DNA of 64,000 nucleotides from Haloprofundus halophilus (GCF_003439925.1 NZ_QQRR01000001.1:1302001-1366000), one strand, 5' to 3'. Numbered from the stretch's first letter, positions 1 through 9,217 are shown. A program made the numbers and translations. Notes: a model not told the origin generated them from the sequence alone.

Positions 1-224
1 TCGCACTCGTCCGACGGGCGTAGAACCGACGGGTGTAGAACCGCGCGAGGACGATCGCCGTCGATCGTCGATGGTTCGTCGACGACGCACGCGGCGAGCG
101 AGCCCGTCGCCCGACGACTCGCACACCCTGTATGGGACTCTGTATCACGTGTTCTCGAAGTTACAATAATTGGTGCGCATGAATAGCCAAATACAAATGC
201 GTCAGCCGCATACGTGGAGTGTAC

Positions 225-1703
225 ATGGCATCACTGTCGTTCGAACCGCTGGCGTACGACGACATCCCCGAGGACGAGCGCCCCTCGCTCGGACAGGCGC
301 TCGTCCCGGTCGTCGGCATGCTGCTGTTTCTGAGCGTGGGCGCGATCTGGCTCGAACTCGACGCGCACATGCCGCTTCTGTGGGGAATCGTCCTGACCGG
401 TCTCGTGGGTCGGTTCTGGTACGGAATCTCCTGGCAGCGGATGTACGAGGGCGTCGTCGACGGGCTCAGAATGGGGATGCAGGCGATTCTCATCCTGTTC
501 GTCATCTACATGCTCATCGCGACGTGGACCGACGCCGGGACCATCCCGGGGCTCATCTACTACGGACTCGAACTGCTGTCGCCGGACATCTTCCTGCCGG
601 TGACGGCGCTCTTGGCGACGGGCGTCGCCTTCGCCGTCGGGTCGTCGTGGACGACCGCCGGAACGCTCGGCGTCGCGTTCATCGGCATCGGCTCCGGTCT
701 CGGCGTTCCCGCCCCGATGACCGCCGGTGCGGTGCTGACCGGGGCGTACACCGGCGACAAGATCTCGCCGCTGTCCGACACGACGAACCTCGCGTCGGCG
801 GTGACGAACACCGACCTCTACACCCACATACGGACGATGCGCGTCGGGACGGGTATCGCGCTGCTCATCTCGCTCGTCCTCTACAGCTATCTCGGCCTCT
901 CGGCGACGGGGTCGATTCCCGCCGGGCGCGTCGGCGAGATTCAGAGCGCCATCGTCGGCGCGTACTCGGTGAACCCCGTCGTCTTTCTGCCGCTCGTGGT
1001 GACGTTCGGCCTCGCGCTGTACGGCCTGCCGGCGCTTCCCTCGCTGACGGCGGGCGTTTTCGCCGGCGCGCTCACCAGCATGGTCGCGCAGGGACGGCTG
1101 AGCGTCGAGGGATTCATCCACGTCTGGGACGTCGCCCAGAACGGGACCGCGCCGGAGACGAACGTCGACCTGGTCAACAGTTTGCTGGAGACGGGTGGCC
1201 TCATCGGTTCGTCGTGGACCATCACTATCGTCGTCGCGGCGCTGGCGCTGGGCGGACTACTGGAGCGGACCGGCGTGCTCGCCGTCTTAGCATACCACCT
1301 GAGTAAGAGCCTCCACAGCGTCGCGGGCATCACGACCGGGACGGCCGTCTCGGCGTTCGGGATGAACGTCCTCGCCGCCGAGCAGTACATGTCCATCGTC
1401 GTCCCCGGCATGAGCCTCCGCGGTATCTACGAGGAGAAGAACCTCGACAGTCGGAACCTCTCGCGCGCCGTCGAAGCGGCCGGGACGACGACGAGCGCGC
1501 TCATCCCGTGGAACGCAGGCGGCGTCTACATGGCGGGCGTCCTGGGCGTCCCGACGCTGGAGTACGCGCCGTACTACTTCCTCGGCCTCATCTCACCGCT
1601 CATCCTCATCTTCATGGGCGTCACCGGCTGGCGTATCACGTATCAGGACGAGGAGACGACCGCCGGGATTCGAGGCGCGGTCGAGTCCATCGGCGACGAC
1701 TGA
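225..1703 (+). CDS. nhaC: NhaC-family Na+/H+ antiporter
   Basis: This 492-aa polytopic membrane protein probably exchanges sodium for protons across the cytoplasmic membrane and helps salt and pH homeostasis. About 11-12 hydrophobic segments can be seen. They include the N-terminal stretch after residue 25, the region near residues 125-150 with the VGSSWTTAGTLG motif, and the motif GDKISPLSDTTNLAS, which is typical of the NhaC family. A C-terminal TTTSALIPWNAGG motif is also typical. The ATG at 225 is preferred over the GTG at 219, which adds only two codons. The gene stands alone, divergent in context from the kinase downstream. Substrate specificity is inferred from family only; related NhaC-like carriers can exchange organic acids. 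Confidence 0.88.
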   Translation: MASLSFEPLAYDDIPEDERPSLGQALVPVVGMLLFLSVGAIWLELDAHMPLLWGIVLTGLVGRFWYGISWQRMYEGVVDGLRMGMQAILILFVIYMLIATWTDAGTIPGLIYYGLELLSPDIFLPVTALLATGVAFAVGSSWTTAGTLGVAFIGIGSGLGVPAPMTAGAVLTGAYTGDKISPLSDTTNLASAVTNTDLYTHIRTMRVGTGIALLISLVLYSYLGLSATGSIPAGRVGEIQSAIVGAYSVNPVVFLPLVVTFGLALYGLPALPSLTAGVFAGALTSMVAQGRLSVEGFIHVWDVAQNGTAPETNVDLVNSLLETGGLIGSSWTITIVVAALALGGLLERTGVLAVLAYHLSKSLHSVAGITTGTAVSAFGMNVLAAEQYMSIVVPGMSLRGIYEEKNLDSRNLSRAVEAAGTTTSALIPWNAGGVYMAGVLGVPTLEYAPYYFLGLISPLILIFMGVTGWRITYQDEETTAGIRGAVESIGDD

Positions 1704-1729
1704 CGACGACCATCGATAACTAATCGACG

Positions 1730-1786
1730 ACGACCAACCGACGATTGGCGACGACCAACCGACGATTGACGACGACCAACCGACGA
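1730..1786. repeat. 21-bp tandem repeat, three copies
   Basis: Three copies of a unit beginning acgaccaaccgacg start at 1730, 1751 and 1772, with a strict 21-bp period. They lie just after the antiporter stop codon, whose last codons (gacgactga) resemble the unit. No coding or structural role is evident. Confidence 0.8.
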
Positions 1787-1833
1787 CGTGGACCAGCGAG
1801 TGGCCGGTAACCCCGAACCCCGAGACGTCGCGG

Positions 1834-2979
1834 TCAGCGGCGGACGAGTTTCGGTGCGTCGACGTCGGTCTCGTCGACGACCGGCAGCGAGACGCGAACG
1901 ACCGTTCCGCGGGGGCTCCGGCCGTTGAAGTCGACGGTGCCGTCGGAGTCGTCGATAATCCAGTTGACGAGCCAGAGGCCGATGCCGCTGGCGTGAGCGA
2001 GCTGCGTCTCCCGCCCCGACCGAAACACCGACAGCTCGTCGGACGGGATGCCCGGTCCGTCGTCGGCGACGCGGAGTTCGACGCGGTCGTCGTCGTGTGA
2101 CTCGAGCGAGACGTGTACGAGCGGTTCTTCGACGGGATTGTGGACGATAGCGTTCTCCAGCAGGTTGTTCACCGCGACGCCGAGAAGTTGGTTCGCCCGA
2201 ACCGACCCCGTCTCGTCGTAGCCGGCGTGGTCGGTCTCGACGTGCGCCTCGGGATACTCGCTGCGAACGGTCGCGACCTCGCAGTCGACGAGCGCTTCGA
2301 GGTCGACGACCGTCCGCTCGGCGTCCGAGAGCAGGTGCTCGATTCGCCGGGCGTTGTCACCGAGAGAGACGAGGTCGAGCGCCGTTCGTTCGATGACTTC
2401 GGCGTGTGCCTCGAGGTCGCCGTCGTCGTCGGTCAGGAGGTCGGCGTAACCGAGAATGACGTTCGAGCGGTTCCGAACGTCGTGACGGAGTACTCGGTTG
2501 AGCACGCGCAGCCGCTGGTTGAGTCTGACCGTGCGCTCCTGTTCCGTCGCCAGACGGTGTTCCGTCGCTCGCCGCCGGACGTCGTAGACGCCGACCAGAA
2601 AGCCGACGAGCGCGCCGCTCGTCGTCCCGCCGACGAAGACGACCCCCCAGTTGCTCAGGACGATTCCCTCGGAGAGCTGATACAGCATCATCAGCGCGAC
2701 GATACCGCAGGTGACGACGACGCCGGTGACGCACCAGAACCCGATTTTGGCGACGTTCGAGTCGTCGAGTTCCTGACGGGTGAGCCAGACCCCGCAGAGA
2801 AACAGGATGAGCGCGACGCAGAAGGGGATGAACGTGCCGAAGATGAACGTCGCCGCGGAGGTCGTCCCGCGGAGACCGTGGACCGCGTACACCGCCGCTG
2901 TAGCGACTGCGAGCCCGAAAACTGCGAGATATCCCAGAGTGCGTCCGACAGATTTCATATGGAGAGAGATATGATACAT
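1834..2979 (-). CDS. membrane sensor histidine kinase
   Basis: The protein has an N-terminal membrane part with about four helices (roughly residues 10-135), a short linker, and a cytoplasmic kinase core. The phospho-acceptor motif is RVLRHDVRNRSNVI. The ATPase domain shows an N box (NNLLENAIVHN), a G1 box (ADDGPGIP) and a G2 box (GIGLWLV). It should autophosphorylate on histidine and pass the phosphate to a response regulator, but no regulator gene is adjacent. No PAS or GAF domain is visible, so the signal may be sensed in the membrane. I chose the ATG at 2979 because a TATA-like box lies about 24 nt upstream, which fits a leaderless transcript. A GTG at 2994 and an ATG at 2958 are alternatives. 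Confidence 0.85.
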   Translation of the reverse strand: MYHISLHMKSVGRTLGYLAVFGLAVATAAVYAVHGLRGTTSAATFIFGTFIPFCVALILFLCGVWLTRQELDDSNVAKIGFWCVTGVVVTCGIVALMMLYQLSEGIVLSNWGVVFVGGTTSGALVGFLVGVYDVRRRATEHRLATEQERTVRLNQRLRVLNRVLRHDVRNRSNVILGYADLLTDDDGDLEAHAEVIERTALDLVSLGDNARRIEHLLSDAERTVVDLEALVDCEVATVRSEYPEAHVETDHAGYDETGSVRANQLLGVAVNNLLENAIVHNPVEEPLVHVSLESHDDDRVELRVADDGPGIPSDELSVFRSGRETQLAHASGIGLWLVNWIIDDSDGTVDFNGRSPRGTVVRVSLPVVDETDVDAPKLVRR

Positions 2980-2999
2980 GAGAGAGAAAGTCACTCTGC

Positions 3000-3007
3000 A
3001 ATAAGTT
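3000..3007 (-). promoter_or_regulatory. TATA-like box for the histidine kinase gene
   Basis: The minus strand reads aacttatt here, about 24 nt upstream of the ATG at 2979. This spacing is usual for a haloarchaeal promoter giving a leaderless or nearly leaderless mRNA. Only the sequence and spacing support it. Confidence 0.35.
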
Positions 3008-3104
3008 TTGTTATGAGAGTATCACGTCGTCGCGTCCCGCGGTTGTCGGGTGGTCGGCTCCGGACATCGTCCACCTTATGCCGTCGAAAACGGAACTGGT
3101 GGGT

Positions 3105-3716
3105 ATGGAACTGACGACGCGCGGCCGCTACCGGGTGTTCGGACGCCCGCGCGACCCCGACGAACTGCTCTTAGTCGCGTTGGACGACGACTCGTTCGAC
3201 CCGACGTACGTCCGGACCGACGGCTACGAGGGCGACCTCGCCGACGACGTCTCGGCGCTTCGACCCGGCTACGTCGTGGAGGCCACGTTAGCGTGGGACG
3301 ACGACGGAACGCCCGCGTTCGAGGCGGTCACCGTCGAACGCCGGAGCCGTCTGGAGTTCGTCGATGACGTCACGGGGCTGTTCGAGGCGGCCCGCGAGAC
3401 CTGGAACGAAGCCGTCGCCGCCGGGGAGGGGATGAACTCCCGCGTGACGCGCGACACCGACGGCCGACCCAACGGCGCGCTCTACGTGTTCGCCGAACAG
3501 CCGGGCGCGCGCGACCTGTTCGACGAGTTCCGAAGCGGTGTGCTCCCGCTGGACCCGCTCGTCGAACGCGTGAACGACGAGCGAGACGACGCCCCCCGCG
3601 AACTGTTCGTGATGCGCCCCGCCGACGGGCAGTTCGTCGTCGTCTACATCGTCTTCGAGAAGGAGGGAATGCTGGCGAACACGGTCCGAGAGACGTACGA
3701 CCGTCCGCGAGAGTAG
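3105..3716 (+). CDS. haloarchaeal conserved hypothetical protein (DUF6663-like)
   Basis: The product is a 203-aa soluble acidic protein starting MELTTRGRYRVFGRPRDPDE. I recognise the general form of a haloarchaeal family without assigned function (DUF6663-like, from memory). The N-terminal half, to about residue 85, looks like a small beta-rich domain. The C-terminal half has a basic and hydrophobic pattern ending with a strand-rich FVVVYIVFEKEG. There are no cysteine clusters, signal peptide or membrane segments. The ATG at 3105 is preferred to the one at 3078, because homologues as I remember them begin near the MEL sequence. The gene is single and convergent with the oxidoreductase downstream. 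Confidence 0.65.
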   Translation: MELTTRGRYRVFGRPRDPDELLLVALDDDSFDPTYVRTDGYEGDLADDVSALRPGYVVEATLAWDDDGTPAFEAVTVERRSRLEFVDDVTGLFEAARETWNEAVAAGEGMNSRVTRDTDGRPNGALYVFAEQPGARDLFDEFRSGVLPLDPLVERVNDERDDAPRELFVMRPADGQFVVVYIVFEKEGMLANTVRETYDRPRE

Positions 3717-3749
3717 CGTCGTCGCCCCGGAAGAGAGAACCGAACGGCG

Positions 3750-5102
3750 TTACGGCTCTACCGTTTCGAGCCTCGGGAAGTTGTCTATCGTCTCCGCGCG
3801 GAACGCCTCCTCGTCGAACTCGTAGTCGTCACCGAGGAACTCCACGACGCGCTTGGCGTCGCTCATCGCGTTCTTCAGACAGGTCGACGCGCCGGGCGAC
3901 GGCGTGATGTTGAAGATGATGTTGTCGCCGCTTATCGTGGCCTCGCCCATGTCGAGCGCCTTCGCGTCCGTGTCGACGATCTGGGGCCGGACGCCGCCGT
4001 AACCCTTCGCGCGTTCGATGTCGTCGAGTTCCGCCGACGGGACGACTTTCTGCACGTTCGGCAGGAACGCCCGTTTCCCGACTTCCGGGAGGTCGTACAC
4101 GAGGTTCCGGAGGACGTACGGGAGGAGGATGCGGTCCGAGAGGATGTTGGCGTAACTGAGGAAGGAGTCCGCGTTCAGTCCGAAGACGTCGAAGAAGTCG
4201 CCGACCGTCGAGATGCGGCCGCGTTCGAGCGCCGGGACGAGCTTCGCCGTCGGACCGAATCGCGTGATGGAGTCGTCGTGGACGTCGGCGTCGCCGTGGA
4301 CCGCCGCGAACGGGAGTTTCTTCATCTGCAGCGTGTACACCTTCCCGTTCAGCAGGTCGTCGGCGAGGAAGAAGCTCCCCGCGACGGGCAGCAGCGACAT
4401 GTTCTCGCCGTAACCCATCTCCTTGGCGATCTGGAGGCTGTGAGAGCCTGCGGCGACGACGACGGCGTCCGAGCGGAAACGTCCGGCGTCGGTCTCGACG
4501 CTGAAGCCGGTGCCGCGGTCGACGAGGTTCGTCACCTTCGTTCCGGTGTACACGTCGACCCCGTCGCGGTCTTCGGTCTGCCGGACGAACGACGCCGACG
4601 TCTCGCCGTAGTCGACGACGTAGCCGTCGGGCGTCTGCAGTGCCAACAGGCGCTCGTCGGGGTCTCTCCCCTCGACGACGTTCGGTTCGAGTTCCTCGAT
4701 CTCGTCGCGCTCGATGGCGCGGAGTTTCGGGAACAGGTCGCCGAACCCTTCGTCCTCGTAGCGCGTCTCCAGTTTTCGGGTCTCCTCGTCGCCGACTGCC
4801 AACACCATCTTGCTCCGCTTGCTGTGCATCTCCCGGTCGGGGTCGACGTTCTCGAGGTAACCCGCCAGCAACTCCGCGCCCTCTTTGACCTCTTCGGCCT
4901 TTTCGAGGGTGTAGTTCGTCTCGATATCTCCGAAGTGAAGCGTCTGCGAGTTGTTCGTGTGGTGGGAGTTGACCGCCGCGATTTCGTCCTCTTTCTCGAA
5001 CAGCGCGACGCTCTCTATGTCGGTGAAGTTCGACACCGCGTAGAGCAACGACGCCCCGCTGATTCCGCCGCCGACGATGATCAGATCGTAGTTCTCAGGC
5101 AT
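3750..5102 (-). CDS. mqo: FAD-dependent malate:quinone oxidoreductase-like protein
   Basis: This 450-aa flavoprotein begins with a Rossmann FAD-binding motif (IIVGGGISGASLL, residues 8-20). It then shows VNSHHTNNSQTLHFGDIETN followed by YTLEKA, which resembles the NYTPEK region of malate:quinone oxidoreductases. A second dinucleotide-type stretch, AVVVAAGSHSL, follows mid-protein. The C-terminal region contains TPSPGASTCLKNA, typical of the same family. It probably oxidises malate (or a related 2-hydroxy acid) and passes electrons to menaquinone at the membrane. L-2-hydroxyglutarate dehydrogenase is a possible alternative. The gene is a single unit, and its promoter region lies between it and the left boundary of the integrated element. 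Confidence 0.75.
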   Translation of the reverse strand: MPENYDLIIVGGGISGASLLYAVSNFTDIESVALFEKEDEIAAVNSHHTNNSQTLHFGDIETNYTLEKAEEVKEGAELLAGYLENVDPDREMHSKRSKMVLAVGDEETRKLETRYEDEGFGDLFPKLRAIERDEIEELEPNVVEGRDPDERLLALQTPDGYVVDYGETSASFVRQTEDRDGVDVYTGTKVTNLVDRGTGFSVETDAGRFRSDAVVVAAGSHSLQIAKEMGYGENMSLLPVAGSFFLADDLLNGKVYTLQMKKLPFAAVHGDADVHDDSITRFGPTAKLVPALERGRISTVGDFFDVFGLNADSFLSYANILSDRILLPYVLRNLVYDLPEVGKRAFLPNVQKVVPSAELDDIERAKGYGGVRPQIVDTDAKALDMGEATISGDNIIFNITPSPGASTCLKNAMSDAKRVVEFLGDDYEFDEEAFRAETIDNFPRLETVEP

Positions 5103-5230
5103 AGGTAGCTGTGATACTCGGTCTCGTGTCGGTACGTCGTCTCCCGGTGGTTAACTCACTTTTCATCCGCGAATATCTCGCCGTCGAGGTAGTGGTTCGG
5201 AGGCGCAGGTACGACCCGGACAGAAGGCGG

Positions 5231-5245
5231 ATGGGCCCTGCCGGA
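5231..5245. repeat. attL-like copy of the tRNA-Met 3' end
   Basis: The 15 bases atgggccctgccgga are identical to 14932-14946, which covers the discriminator base, the 3' acceptor strand and part of the T-arm of tRNA-Met. The flanking bases differ on both sides. The tyrosine recombinase gene ends 50 bp away. Together these mark the distal end of an element integrated at the tRNA gene. Confidence 0.8.
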
Positions 5246-5294
5246 ACACCTCGATACGCTTCCTTACGAGATTGTGAATTGAACATCATGGCTA

Positions 5295-6308
5295 TCACTC
5301 TGTCAAATACTTGCGCCGCTGCTCGGCCTTCTGGCGCTCCGAACGCCGATCATAATGCTTGTCGAGAATCTGTGCCGACGCGTTCAACCGATCACCCACC
5401 ACCTCACGCGGCACGTTATTCAACCGATACGCCGTCACCCGGCCACTCCGAACATCGTGCGGACTCCGAGAAGACGGGCACTTGCACGCCTTCAGATAAT
5501 ACGTCGCCTCGCACTCGTCCGGATCACGGTCGTGCGGACACTCCTCGCCGTACCAGCACGGTCGGGTCACACAGTACATCGAATCTCGAATCGTCGACAC
5601 CGACGCCCGACCCCGTTGAGTCGAAATCAACGGTTTGCGGCCGTGGTCGTCCATCTTGTCGATACGTGGGCCGTCGATGTACTCCTGAACCACGTGTGCG
5701 ACGAAATCCGAGAGACTGTTCCACCGCTCGCCCTTCTCGGCGTTCTTCAGCGGCGTATCCGTCTCCGGACGGTGATTGAACTTCAGTGCCGGACCCTTCC
5801 CGTTCGTCCGACTGCCGTCCAAGTCGAGATCCCTCAGGTCGACTCCACGGAGCGCGCCGACTCGACACCCCGTGTGCCACAAGAGCAGGAGCGCGACATG
5901 GTTGCGAGAGGCGAAGTGATATCGCTCCAGGTAATCCAGAATCGTGGTCACCCGAGCCACTTCGAGCGTCGTATCGCTCACCGATTCGGCGTCACTCACC
6001 GCCGGGAGCGGAACCTGAGTGAACAACTCCTCGTCAACGGCGTCGATGTCCGCGCAGAAGCGGAGGAACGCCCGGAGCGTTGCGAGGTCGCCGTAGTTCC
6101 CCTCGCGCCGCCACACTCGATAGGCGTAGAGATCTCTCCCAGACAGCTCGTTTAGATTCTCGATTCCTTCTTCCTCACACCAGGCGACGAACGCTCTGAG
6201 TCGGTAGCGATGACCCCGAAGCGTTTGCTCAGTGATCTCGTCGCGTCGAGCGTCGAGATAGAGCTTCAGTGCCCTTCCCGGATCGAGGGGTTGGAGGTTG
6301 CCGCTCAT
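5295..6308 (-). CDS. tyrosine recombinase / integrase
   Basis: This 337-aa protein should catalyse site-specific recombination of the element at tRNA-Met. Residues 1-95 form a SAM-like core-binding domain and the rest a catalytic domain. Visible catalytic residues are R149 in HTGCRVGA, the H-x-x-R box at 284-287 (HDVR), and the nucleophile Y319 in LDKHYDR. A cysteine-rich insertion (about residues 245-278, with CWYGEECPHD and CKC) could bind zinc, which I recall from other haloarchaeal integrases. The gene is intact, unlike SSV-type integrases that are split by integration. The 15-bp att copy lies 50 bp beyond its stop codon. Confidence 0.92.
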   Translation of the reverse strand: MSGNLQPLDPGRALKLYLDARRDEITEQTLRGHRYRLRAFVAWCEEEGIENLNELSGRDLYAYRVWRREGNYGDLATLRAFLRFCADIDAVDEELFTQVPLPAVSDAESVSDTTLEVARVTTILDYLERYHFASRNHVALLLLWHTGCRVGALRGVDLRDLDLDGSRTNGKGPALKFNHRPETDTPLKNAEKGERWNSLSDFVAHVVQEYIDGPRIDKMDDHGRKPLISTQRGRASVSTIRDSMYCVTRPCWYGEECPHDRDPDECEATYYLKACKCPSSRSPHDVRSGRVTAYRLNNVPREVVGDRLNASAQILDKHYDRRSERQKAEQRRKYLTE

Positions 6309-6913
6309 GCGGAAACACCTCCGACGGTGCGACTACTTTCGTTCCGTCCGCTATGCTTACAAAGGGGGTTTTCGTATGCTGGCATGGCTTCCTTTTGGGA
6401 GCCGCGGTCGCCCACGAGTGCGCTGGTCCTGGAAGATTTAGCGCGCTCGTGATGGACCGCTGGCGTGTCGAGCAATTCTGATGGTTTTGCTATAAAGCTC
6501 AGCCATGGGTGCAGAGTGAAACTGACCGTATCGGCGAAAGTGAAACTCATGGACCCAAGAACACCTTCAAGTGTTCGAGGCAGGCGAGGTCTCCCGGCAA
6601 CGTCGAGCAGGCCGGGCAGGCGATAAGCGAATCGTCCGCTTTTGAGAGGGGTTCAAGACCCCTCGGAGTTTGCGTATACATGCTTCCGTACTGTGTTTAC
6701 GGGAGCTATCGCGGACCCGGTGTCACTACCACCGGTCCGCTGCTTTCTACTGGACCTGATGACAGTCAGATCCGCGTTTAGCTTCCGTCACCCACAGGGT
6801 TGTAGGTCGGTTACTTAAGTCTTACCTACAATACTGTACGAATTAGATGCAGATTAACACGTATTTGGGATAGATGAAAATAGTAATACAACTCGGATGC
6901 AGTGTCGTAACAT
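6309..6913. other. 605-bp non-coding gap inside the element
   Basis: No convincing gene was found here. A minus-strand reading frame from about 6550 ends in an ATGA overlap with the integrase start, but its sequence does not look like a known protein. A strong hairpin is at 6711-6740. The right part (6790-6913) is AT-rich with TATA-like stretches and probably holds the promoter of the winged-helix gene. This may be the control region of the element. Confidence 0.5.
6711..6740. terminator. stem-loop in the element control region
   Basis: An 11-bp GC-rich stem with one bulged C (gcggacccggtg against caccggtccgc) closes a loop of about seven bases. It could be a terminator or an operator. Only the inverted repeat itself is seen. 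Confidence 0.4.
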
Positions 6914-7195
6914 ATGCGTGCACCGCTGGCTTCGTGGATGACACCAGCGGACCGTGCCATTCTCGAGCGATTGAGAAACGAAGGGAATAGGGAGTTAGTA
7001 TTGACTCCTGCGCTAATCGCTGAAAACACAGACTACGCTCGTACGACTGTAAGGGAGCATATTATATTACTTCAGAAAAAGAGTCTTGTAGAATACTATG
7101 ACGAGTCCAGGGGTATTTACCAACTTTCCAACAGAGGACGAGCTTGGCTTGAAGGAGATATAGACACTTCAAGGATTGAGAGTACAGAAGATTAA
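6914..7195 (+). CDS. winged-helix regulator, PhiH1 repressor-like
   Basis: The product is a 93-aa protein of a type common in haloarchaeal viruses and plasmids. It has MTPADRAILERL at the start of helix 1, a recognition helix region around NTDYARTTVREHIILLQKK, and a wing ending in YQLSNRGRAWLEGD. It probably binds operator DNA near its own gene and controls genes of the element. Its codon use is more AT-rich than that of the chromosome. The start at 6914 is the first ATG after an AT-rich promoter-like stretch. The family match is from remembered motifs; the target genes are not known. Confidence 0.75.
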   Translation: MRAPLASWMTPADRAILERLRNEGNRELVLTPALIAENTDYARTTVREHIILLQKKSLVEYYDESRGIYQLSNRGRAWLEGDIDTSRIESTED

Positions 7196-7312
7196 GCAAT
7201 TTCAAGAATTGTCGACGGGGTTAATAACATAGAGCCTAATCTGGGATTTTCTGTACATTCTCTGAAGACCGAAGAACTCAAGCAACTTGCCTGTTGGTTT
7301 CTAACTAAGATT

Positions 7313-8638
7313 ATGACCCATATTGACTATCTCCGTGTGAGTGGATTTAAGGCGGTGGAGTATTTGGAGTTTGAACCCAGTGAAATCAATCTGATAACTG
7401 GGAGAAACAATATGGGGAAAACATCTTTTTTGCAATCGGCCGATTTAGTTTTTAATCCGTCAAACATCACCCGTTTCTCAAAACATCTCGACAAAATAGT
7501 CCATGAAAATAGTGATTCTGCTTCAATAGAAAGTCGTTTTTCCCGGAGGCAACAAACTCTAGATGAATTTTCGCTTAAGGATGGAAAAAGAGGGAAACAT
7601 AGAGAACTCGGCTTGAGAGAACCAACTGAAAATGAGGTTGTCCGAAGCTTTTCTAAAACTGTTGAAGAAGTACTACAGTTAAACGAACAGTATCCTGTTA
7701 GGATAAGCAACTCAATCATGGAAAGAATGGGAATTGAAGACCGGGACACCTTCAGCGAAACTCTTCAAGATATATTACATGAAAGTGTTACTGAGATTTC
7801 TGAAGAATTGATTTTGTCCAATATGAGCAAAGATTTGATTATCGTAGAAATCGAGGGAGATACCTATCCCTACATACATTTGGGTAGTGGTTTTGACCGA
7901 CTTAGAAGTATAATCATAAACCATTCCGTCAAGAAGTTGCAAAATCAGTTTAATATTGATTCAGAAGAGAGGGGGGAATCAAATAGACAGAGGTATACTA
8001 ATCTACATTATTCATTCCGGGGATTCCTTACACCACGGTTCGGCGGAGATCGGTTTGTGGGCGAAGACCCTCCAAAGATAGATGGTATAAACCTAATTTC
8101 CAACCCTATTGCAGATCCAGAAAAGCTTGACCTTAGCCAAGAGAATGCTGCGGTTCGAACTAGCGATATCGAGGACTACTTAAAGGAAAGCGGGATCGTA
8201 GAGAATCTTGAAGACTTTGCGTTCGATCGTTTAGTCTTCAAAGAAGATTCAGAGAAAGGAGAGATCCCGTACGACTTTATGGGTGACGGCTTCAAAACAA
8301 TTGTAGGAATTCTTTGGGAACTCTTTGACGAACAGAAGCAGGGAGATGTTCTGCTCCTTGAAGAGCCTGATGTTCATATGCATCCAGGATATGTAGAAAA
8401 CCTCATTAGACAGCTGATAGAGATAAACCAAGAGAAAGATATTCAGTTATTTATTACTACACATAACATAGACATGATTGAAGGGTTTTTCTCACCTTCA
8501 CTAAATAGGACTCATGGAGACTATTTGGAAGAAAATTTCCGGTTATTGCAGTTATCTGGTTCTGTCCCTAAATCCCTAAGCTATCAGCAATCCAAAGATG
8601 AAGTTGAGCAAGTTGGGTCAGATCTTCGGGGGATATAA
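7313..8638 (+). CDS. AAA-family ATPase of an OLD/PARIS-like defence pair (AriA-like)
   Basis: This 441-aa protein is an ABC/SMC-type ATPase with an N-terminal RecF-like strand set (YLRVSGFKAVEYLEF). It has Walker A GRNNMGKTS near residue 30, Walker B DVLLLEEPDVHMHP near residue 344, and an H-loop ITTHN near residue 381. This layout is shared by OLD nucleases and by AriA of the PARIS system. The TOPRIM domain that follows the ATPase in OLD proteins is missing here and is instead encoded by the next gene, which starts on the base after the stop codon. The gene is strongly AT-rich compared with the rest of the chromosome, a sign of transfer. The role in defence is inferred from the gene pair and its place on an integrated element. 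Confidence 0.82.
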   Translation: MTHIDYLRVSGFKAVEYLEFEPSEINLITGRNNMGKTSFLQSADLVFNPSNITRFSKHLDKIVHENSDSASIESRFSRRQQTLDEFSLKDGKRGKHRELGLREPTENEVVRSFSKTVEEVLQLNEQYPVRISNSIMERMGIEDRDTFSETLQDILHESVTEISEELILSNMSKDLIIVEIEGDTYPYIHLGSGFDRLRSIIINHSVKKLQNQFNIDSEERGESNRQRYTNLHYSFRGFLTPRFGGDRFVGEDPPKIDGINLISNPIADPEKLDLSQENAAVRTSDIEDYLKESGIVENLEDFAFDRLVFKEDSEKGEIPYDFMGDGFKTIVGILWELFDEQKQGDVLLLEEPDVHMHPGYVENLIRQLIEINQEKDIQLFITTHNIDMIEGFFSPSLNRTHGDYLEENFRLLQLSGSVPKSLSYQQSKDEVEQVGSDLRGI

Positions 8639-9217
8639 ATGCCTACAATCATTTTCAGTGAAGGACATCACGATGTGGACTTTCTCTCATTAGTCCATGA
8701 CAGACATACTTGGACAGTTAGGGACTATGACACATTCATAGATCAACAATCAGACGACGATCAAGATCAAAGGGTTAGACAACATAAGCTCGATCCGAAG
8801 GTAGAGTATCTATACAAAGCAGAAGGTGGCCGTTCTGAAGTAATTAAGAAATTTCGATCCCACGCTACGGAATTCGGAGATGTAGATCTACTATTATTAG
8901 TTGATTTTGATAATGATGGAAGATCTGCATTCTTAACCGAGTTGAATGACAAACTTGATGAACATTATGGTGGTTTGTTAAGAGTAACGGCAAATCGAGT
9001 GCATCAAAACATCGACATGGAGTTTTTTAATTGTGACATTCTTAATAACGGAAATATAGATCATAGTTTCAAGTTAGCAGCGTTTAAGGACGATTTGGAA
9101 GCAGCCACAAATATCAAAAAGGGAGAAAAACGCAGCCAACACCGTCGGAAAATATGGATCTATTTGGAATATTGCAATAGAGTCTATAAAGATTTGAGAG
9201 ATTTCATATATTATTGA
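8639..9217 (+). CDS. stand-alone TOPRIM/DUF4435-like nuclease partner (AriB-like)
   Basis: This 192-aa protein begins MPTIIFSEGHHDVDFLS, where E8 fits the TOPRIM acidic residue. It has a DxD-type motif in LLLLVDFDNDGRSA around residues 88-92. These are the metal-binding residues of TOPRIM domains found in OLD nucleases, primases and DUF4435 proteins. Its start codon directly follows the ATPase stop codon, so the two are almost surely co-translated. In PARIS, AriB is held by the AriA ATPase and released as a toxic nuclease on sensing a phage trigger. A similar working is likely but not shown here. The C-terminal part is lysine- and tyrosine-rich and not recognised. Confidence 0.72.
   Translation: MPTIIFSEGHHDVDFLSLVHDRHTWTVRDYDTFIDQQSDDDQDQRVRQHKLDPKVEYLYKAEGGRSEVIKKFRSHATEFGDVDLLLLVDFDNDGRSAFLTELNDKLDEHYGGLLRVTANRVHQNIDMEFFNCDILNNGNIDHSFKLAAFKDDLEAATNIKKGEKRSQHRRKIWIYLEYCNRVYKDLRDFIYY

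Noticed and set aside
1730-1786. Tandem repeat considered as a CRISPR array
   Set aside because: Units are contiguous with no spacers and only 21 bp long. The same holds for the arrays at 27375 and 47978. No cas genes are present.
6305-6550. 81-codon frame ending in an ATGA overlap with the integrase
   Set aside because: The overlap is suggestive, but the translation resembles no known protein and no ribosome binding site is clear. Left as non-coding.
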